A DNA stretch of 22,136 nt from positions 1-22,136 of the forward strand of contig NZ_JALNWM010000023.1 of assembly GCF_023230885.1 (NCBI RefSeq). The letters run 5' to 3'. A program made the translations under genes and the position numbers. Below are positions 18,626 to 22,136 of this stretch, piece after piece (position 1 is the first letter of the stretch; each line of letters opens with the position of its first letter). The stretch comes from Desulfocurvus sp. (GTDB taxonomy: Bacteria; Desulfobacterota; Desulfovibrionia; Desulfovibrionales; Desulfovibrionaceae). The notes under the pieces were generated by a model. That model was given only the letters and a program-made list of their open reading frames with translations. It made no database searches and was not told the DNA's origin.

Positions 18626-20374
18626 CTAGATGTTCGCGGTGATCTCGGGGAACACCAAGTAGAACATGATATAGGCCATGACCAGGGTCAACACGAGGTT
18701 GAAGCTCTGGCCGCAGACATACAGGATGAGGGGCTTGCCGCCCTTGAAGTGGTGGCGCAGCTCACGGAAGTTCGTGGCCAGGCCGATGGCAGCGAAGGAC
18801 AGGCAGAAGAACCAGCCGCGGAAGCCGCGGGTGAAGCCGCGCAGCACGCCCTGGTCGACCATGGTGAAACCGGCATCCTCGCCCAGGTAGGTGTACAGCC
18901 AGGAGAAGATGACGGAGGCGGCCAGGAAGCCCAGCACGAACTTGGGGAAGCGGTTCCAGATCTCGCCCCAGCCCACGGTGCGCCCGGCCTCGCACTCGAC
19001 CCGCGTGCACCAGTACACGGCCACGCCGAAGGCGGTGACGCCGATGAGCACGTTCTGGATCATCTTGATGGTCGCGGCGACGTACAGGGCCTTCTCGGAG
19101 AGGAAGGCGCCCGCGGCGGCCACGGCGCCGGTGGCGTCGATGGTGCCGCCCATCCAGGCGCCGCCAAGGATGTAGGGCATGCCGGTGGCCTTGATGATCA
19201 TGGGCATGACGATCATCATGATGGCGGTGAAGACCAGGGACAGGCCGATGGCGGTGGTCAGCTCCTCCTTCTTGGCGCGGCAGGCGGCGGCGGTGGCGAT
19301 GGCCGCCGAGGTGCCGCACACGGACATGTCGGCGGAGATGACGATGTTCAGGGTCTTGGAGGGGATCTTCAACACCTTCTGGCCGAAGATGAAGGTGCAG
19401 ATGAGCACGATGGGCGTGACCACCCAGGCCACGAAGATGCCCGGCACGCCGATGGCGATGATCTTGTTGAAGAGCACCTCGGCGCCCAGCAGCACCAGGC
19501 CGGTCTTGATGTAGAACTCGACCTCCAGGGCGGGCTTGACCCACTGGGGGGTGCCGATGGTGTTGGCGATGAGCATGCCCACGAAGATGGCCCATGCGGC
19601 GTCGCCGATGCCGTAGTGCTTCATGGTCGACTGGTTGGCCATGAGGTAGGCCAGGGTCGCCAGGGCGAAGACGGCGATGAAGCCCTTGAGGAAGCCGGCG
19701 GTATCCTTGCCCATGGCCTTGATGCCGATGGAGAAGAACAGCGCGATGATGACCATGAGCCCCAGCAGGTGGGGGATGATGTTGAAGGCCTTGGTCTGGG
19801 TCTTGGACTTGGCCTTGCTCTCGGCGTTCCTGGCCCGGCGCCAGTTGTCGATCTTGTCCGAGGCGGCGGTGTTCAGGGTGGCGTCCTGGAAGGCGGCCTC
19901 GGCGGCCAGGGTCTCGGCGGCCAGGGCCTCTTCCAGGGCGGCGGCGGCCTTCTCCTTGGCGGCCTCATACTTGGGCATGGCCTTGGCGTTCAGAGCCTCG
20001 GCCCGCTCCTTGGAGAGGTACAGGGCGTCCAGGGGGTTGTCGCTCCAGCCCTTGGGCGTGGACAGCCACTTGCCGATGGACTTGGCGTAGGGTTCGTTGC
20101 GGGCCTTGAACTTCTCCTTGGCGTCCTGGGCCTTGTACCAGGCGACGGTCTTGAACGGCGCGCGTTCGGCCTCGGCCTGCATGACGGCGTTGGACTTGTC
20201 GAAGACCTCCTGCATGCCCTCGGGCGGCCGGGGCAGGAAGATGATGCAGCCCACGATGAGCAGGAGCGCGCCGAGCCAGATGGCCCAGTAGTCCTCCTTC
20301 GTCCACAGGTCGGACCACGTGGAAGCGGCGTTGTCGACCACCGCGCCCGGAGTCTGTTCGGTCTTTTCGGCCAT
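18626..20374 (-). CDS. YeiH-type putative anion (sulfate/sulfonate-related) exporter with long N-terminal extension
   Basis: A 582-residue membrane protein. Residues from about 197 onward match the YeiH/UPF0324 putative sulfate exporter family (about 340-350 residues, ten or so helices). Shared segments include AIFVGMLIANTIG, KTGLVLLGAEVLF and ISADMSVCGTSAAIATAAAC, the family core. Uniquely long here is the N-terminal part: a cytoplasmic start, TM at about 32-48, then about 145 residues rich in Ala, Lys and Glu (about 60-190) that look helical and possibly coiled, before the core. GGAGGAAT precedes the ATG by 7-8 bases. Upstream lie a sigma-54 promoter and an enhancer-like site. Substrates of the family are poorly established, so no specific anion is claimed. 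Confidence 0.85.
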   Translation of the reverse strand: MAEKTEQTPGAVVDNAASTWSDLWTKEDYWAIWLGALLLIVGCIIFLPRPPEGMQEVFDKSNAVMQAEAERAPFKTVAWYKAQDAKEKFKARNEPYAKSIGKWLSTPKGWSDNPLDALYLSKERAEALNAKAMPKYEAAKEKAAAALEEALAAETLAAEAAFQDATLNTAASDKIDNWRRARNAESKAKSKTQTKAFNIIPHLLGLMVIIALFFSIGIKAMGKDTAGFLKGFIAVFALATLAYLMANQSTMKHYGIGDAAWAIFVGMLIANTIGTPQWVKPALEVEFYIKTGLVLLGAEVLFNKIIAIGVPGIFVAWVVTPIVLICTFIFGQKVLKIPSKTLNIVISADMSVCGTSAAIATAAACRAKKEELTTAIGLSLVFTAIMMIVMPMIIKATGMPYILGGAWMGGTIDATGAVAAAGAFLSEKALYVAATIKMIQNVLIGVTAFGVAVYWCTRVECEAGRTVGWGEIWNRFPKFVLGFLAASVIFSWLYTYLGEDAGFTMVDQGVLRGFTRGFRGWFFCLSFAAIGLATNFRELRHHFKGGKPLILYVCGQSFNLVLTLVMAYIMFYLVFPEITANI

Positions 20375-20426
20375 GTGCGGATTCCTCCTCGGTCTGAAAA
20401 GGTGTTGGGGGTTGCGTCCGTGTTCC

Positions 20427-20484
20427 GCAAGCGGCAGCGCCTCCGAGGCGGCCCCCCGTGGGCTTCGGGGGCGGCGCCGCTTGC
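20427..20484 (-). promoter_or_regulatory. Structured mRNA leader, possible three-way junction
   Basis: The outer stem is perfect over 9 bp (GCAAGCGGC 20427-20435 with GCCGCTTGC 20476-20484). Inside it are a 5-bp hairpin (20438-20442 with 20446-20450, 3-base loop) and a 6-bp hairpin (20451-20456 with 20467-20472). It lies about 17 bases into the transcript predicted from the sigma-54 promoter and ends about 50 bases before the exporter ATG. It matches no riboswitch class that I recognise. Confidence 0.45.
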
Positions 20485-20512
20485 TGAACGGTCAGTTTCT
20501 CCCTGCTGTAAG

Positions 20513-20527
20513 GCAATGTTTGTGCCA
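20513..20527 (-). promoter_or_regulatory. Sigma-54 promoter of the exporter operon
   Basis: On the minus strand the site reads TGGCACAAACATTGC. This has the -24 TGGCAC and -12 TTGC elements with the required GG-N10-GC spacing. Transcription should begin near 20501, giving a leader of about 127 bases. Such promoters need an enhancer-binding activator, and a candidate site lies at 20591-20629. Confidence 0.8.
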
Positions 20528-20590
20528 GAAGGCGCGAGCATCTATCTTACTGATATAAAAGAACTAAATATCCCGTCCTTCGGGCGGGGG

Positions 20591-20629
20591 TGCAAACTCG
20601 CGGCCCACAGCTGCAAACTCAGGTTTGCA
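20591..20629. promoter_or_regulatory. Enhancer-like activator site: three TGCAAAC half-sites
   Basis: TGCAAACTC occurs at 20591-20599 and again at 20612-20620, exactly 21 bp apart, so two helical turns on the same DNA face. The second copy forms a palindrome with GTTTGCA at 20623-20629 (TGCAAAC-TCAG-GTTTGCA). The block lies about 90-130 bases upstream of the predicted sigma-54 start, the usual distance for an activator site, with an AT-rich bendable stretch between. Confidence 0.6.
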
Positions 20630-20718
20630 CCTTCGGGAACGGCACCGTGCCGCCGCGCCGGGGCGGGCGGGGCCCTCCCGGCCGGGCCGCGGGGCGGCGG
20701 GTCCGGGCGCCCCGCGCC

Positions 20719-20746
20719 TTGACCCGCCCGGGCAGTGTGCTATCGT
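20719..20746 (+). promoter_or_regulatory. Sigma-70 promoter of the substrate-binding lipoprotein gene
   Basis: TTGACC (20719-20724), a 16-base spacer and TATCGT (20741-20746). The start of transcription would be near 20753, about 50 bases before the TTG start codon. Confidence 0.5.
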
Positions 20747-20801
20747 GCGCCGAAATTTCGGCCCGGACTCCGCCGGGGCGAAGCAGGGGAAGGAGGGAGC
20801 C

Positions 20802-22124
20802 TTGCAACGCGCGCCGTTCCTCGCGTTCTTCGCGATTCTCGCCGTGGTCTGCTGTCTGGCCCTGGCCGCCTGCGACGGCGGCACCCCCGACTCCGCCACC
20901 GCAGCCGCCACCCCCGGCGTCACCGACACTGAAATCGTGCTGGGCTCGTCCCTGGCCCTGTCCGGCCACGCCAGCTACCTCGGCAAGCAGACCCTGCTCG
21001 GGGCCATGAGCTACATCCGCCACGTCAACGAACGCGGCGGCGTCCACGGCCGCACCATCCGCGTCATCGCCTACGACGACCAGTACGAACCCGCCCTGTG
21101 CGTGGCCAACACCCAGAAGCTGCTCATCGAGGACGACGTTTTCGCGCTGTTCTGCTATGTGGGCACGCCGACGGCGGTAAAGATCATCCCCATGGTCGAG
21201 GAGGCCGGGATTCCGCTGGTGGGCCTGTTCACCGGCGCCAACGCCCTGCGCGAGCCCTTCCACCGCTACATCATCAACGTGCGCGCCTCGTACTACCAGG
21301 AGACCGCCGAGGCCGTGCGCCGCTTCGTGGAGGACCTGGGGATCAGGCGCATCGCCGTGTTCTACCAGTACGACGCATACGGCTTCGACGGCCTCAAGGG
21401 CACCGAGCTGGCCCTCAAGCGCTACGACATGGCCCCGGTGGCCCGGGGCAGCTACGCCCGGGGCACCCTGGACGTGGAGGAGGGCCTGGAGCGCATCGCC
21501 TCCTCGGGCGCCGAGGCGGTGGTCATGATCGGCACCTACGAGCCCTGCGCCAAGTTCATCCGCCTGGCCCACGAGCGCGGCTTCGAGCCGCTGTTCCACA
21601 ACGTGTCCTTCGTCGGCGCCGAGGAGCTGGCCCGGCGCCTGGACCCCAGCCACGGGCACAAGGTTCTCGTGACCCAGGTGGTGCCGCCGCCGGAGGCGCC
21701 CGAGTCCAAGACCCTGCTGTGGGGCGCCGGGGAATACACCGAGCTGCTGGCGCGCTACTATCCCGGAGAGGGGCCCAACTCCGTGGGCCTGGAGGGCTAC
21801 ATCAACGCCAAGGTGCTGGTGGAGGGCCTGCGCCGCGCCGGACGCGGGCTGACCCGCGAGGGCCTGCTCGACGCCCTGGAGTCCATCCACGACTTCTCCC
21901 TGGGCATCGCCAACACCCTGGACTTCTCGGCCACGGACCACCAGGGCTTCGACCGCGTGTACTTCACCCGCTTCCTGGACGGCCGCTTCGTGCTCATCAG
22001 CGACTGGCACGGGCTGGGCCGCGTCCTGGGGCTCGCCCCGCCCGCACCCCCGGCGCCCGCCCCCGCAGCCCCGACACCCGCGCCCCCGGCCGCCGCCCCC
22101 CAGGCCCCGGCCGGAGCCCAGTAG
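20802..22124 (+). CDS. Branched-chain-amino-acid-type ABC substrate-binding lipoprotein
   Basis: A 440-residue type I periplasmic binding protein of the LivJ/Peripla_BP_6 family. No ATG lies near the signal peptide; a TTG at 20802 follows GGAGGGAG by 2 bases and gives a short signal ending in the lipobox LAAC with C24. Asp follows this Cys, which in E. coli marks inner-membrane retention. The mature domain opens with TEIVLGSSLALSGHASYLGKQ and contains HVNERGGVHGRTIRVIAYDD, the family hallmark, then IPMVEEAGIPLVG. The last 30 or so residues are a Pro/Ala repeat tail, unusual for the family. The ligand cannot be told. A possible next ATG lies at 22133, at the window edge, so permease or sensor partners may follow. 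Confidence 0.88.
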   Translation: MQRAPFLAFFAILAVVCCLALAACDGGTPDSATAAATPGVTDTEIVLGSSLALSGHASYLGKQTLLGAMSYIRHVNERGGVHGRTIRVIAYDDQYEPALCVANTQKLLIEDDVFALFCYVGTPTAVKIIPMVEEAGIPLVGLFTGANALREPFHRYIINVRASYYQETAEAVRRFVEDLGIRRIAVFYQYDAYGFDGLKGTELALKRYDMAPVARGSYARGTLDVEEGLERIASSGAEAVVMIGTYEPCAKFIRLAHERGFEPLFHNVSFVGAEELARRLDPSHGHKVLVTQVVPPPEAPESKTLLWGAGEYTELLARYYPGEGPNSVGLEGYINAKVLVEGLRRAGRGLTREGLLDALESIHDFSLGIANTLDFSATDHQGFDRVYFTRFLDGRFVLISDWHGLGRVLGLAPPAPPAPAPAAPTPAPPAAAPQAPAGAQ

Positions 22125-22136
22125 CCAAGGCCATGA

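Larger units (their letters stand above)
20375..20801. other. Divergent regulatory region between exporter and binding-protein genes
   Basis: About 430 bases without a gene. In order it contains the exporter leader with a foldable junction (20427-20484), the sigma-54 promoter (20513-20527), an AT-rich stretch (about 20538-20577), the TGCAAAC sites (20591-20629) and a sigma-70 promoter for the plus-strand gene (20719-20746). The direction-specific spacing suggests that the TGCAAAC sites serve the exporter, though they could affect both genes. Confidence 0.6.

Overview
The window is very GC-rich DNA whose gene families and layout suggest a Desulfovibrio-like sulfate reducer (Desulfovibrionaceae). 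This is an inference from family content: a long YeiH-type anion exporter, DUF401, Mo-cofactor genes and periplasmic-sensor signalling genes. No rRNA or other definitive marker is present. Most of it is chromosomal housekeeping DNA with compact operons. There are no intact mobile elements and no cas genes.

Layout. (1) 1-2824: 3' part of a DUF401 membrane protein, a terminator-like hairpin, a disulfide-reductase-family flavoprotein with an altered C-terminal active site, and a small degenerate PilZ-like protein whose Shine-Dalgarno lies inside a strong hairpin. (2) 2821-4270, minus strand: mobA, then about 700 noncoding bases carrying a decayed CRISPR-like series of about 61-bp-period repeats, then tRNA-Thr(CGT) with its own promoter and terminator. 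(3) 4625-8973, minus strand: typA/bipA, then a dgt operon (dGTPase plus an unrecognised alanine-rich protein). (4) 9030-11980, plus strand: a membrane class III adenylate cyclase translationally coupled to a periplasmic solute-binding protein. (5) 11977-13593, minus strand: prfC, whose stop overlaps the neighbouring stop in CTAG. (6) 14004-15874, plus strand: moaA followed 8 bp later by an IS1595-like transposase relative that has lost part of its catalytic triad. (7) 16090-18092, minus strand: bioA-bioD with a dyad at the promoter. (8) 18141-20629, minus strand: a well-delimited unit with an enhancer-like triple TGCAAAC site, a textbook sigma-54 promoter, a leader that can fold as a three-way junction, a YeiH-type exporter with a roughly 195-residue N-terminal extension, an intercistronic hairpin, a small one-helix protein and a terminator. 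(9) 20719-22124, plus strand: a divergent branched-chain-amino-acid-type substrate-binding lipoprotein with a TTG start.

The most interesting regions are the sigma-54 exporter unit, the moaA-linked transposase relative, the cyclase/binding-protein pair and the decayed repeat array. All assignments come from reading motifs by eye; no database search was run.
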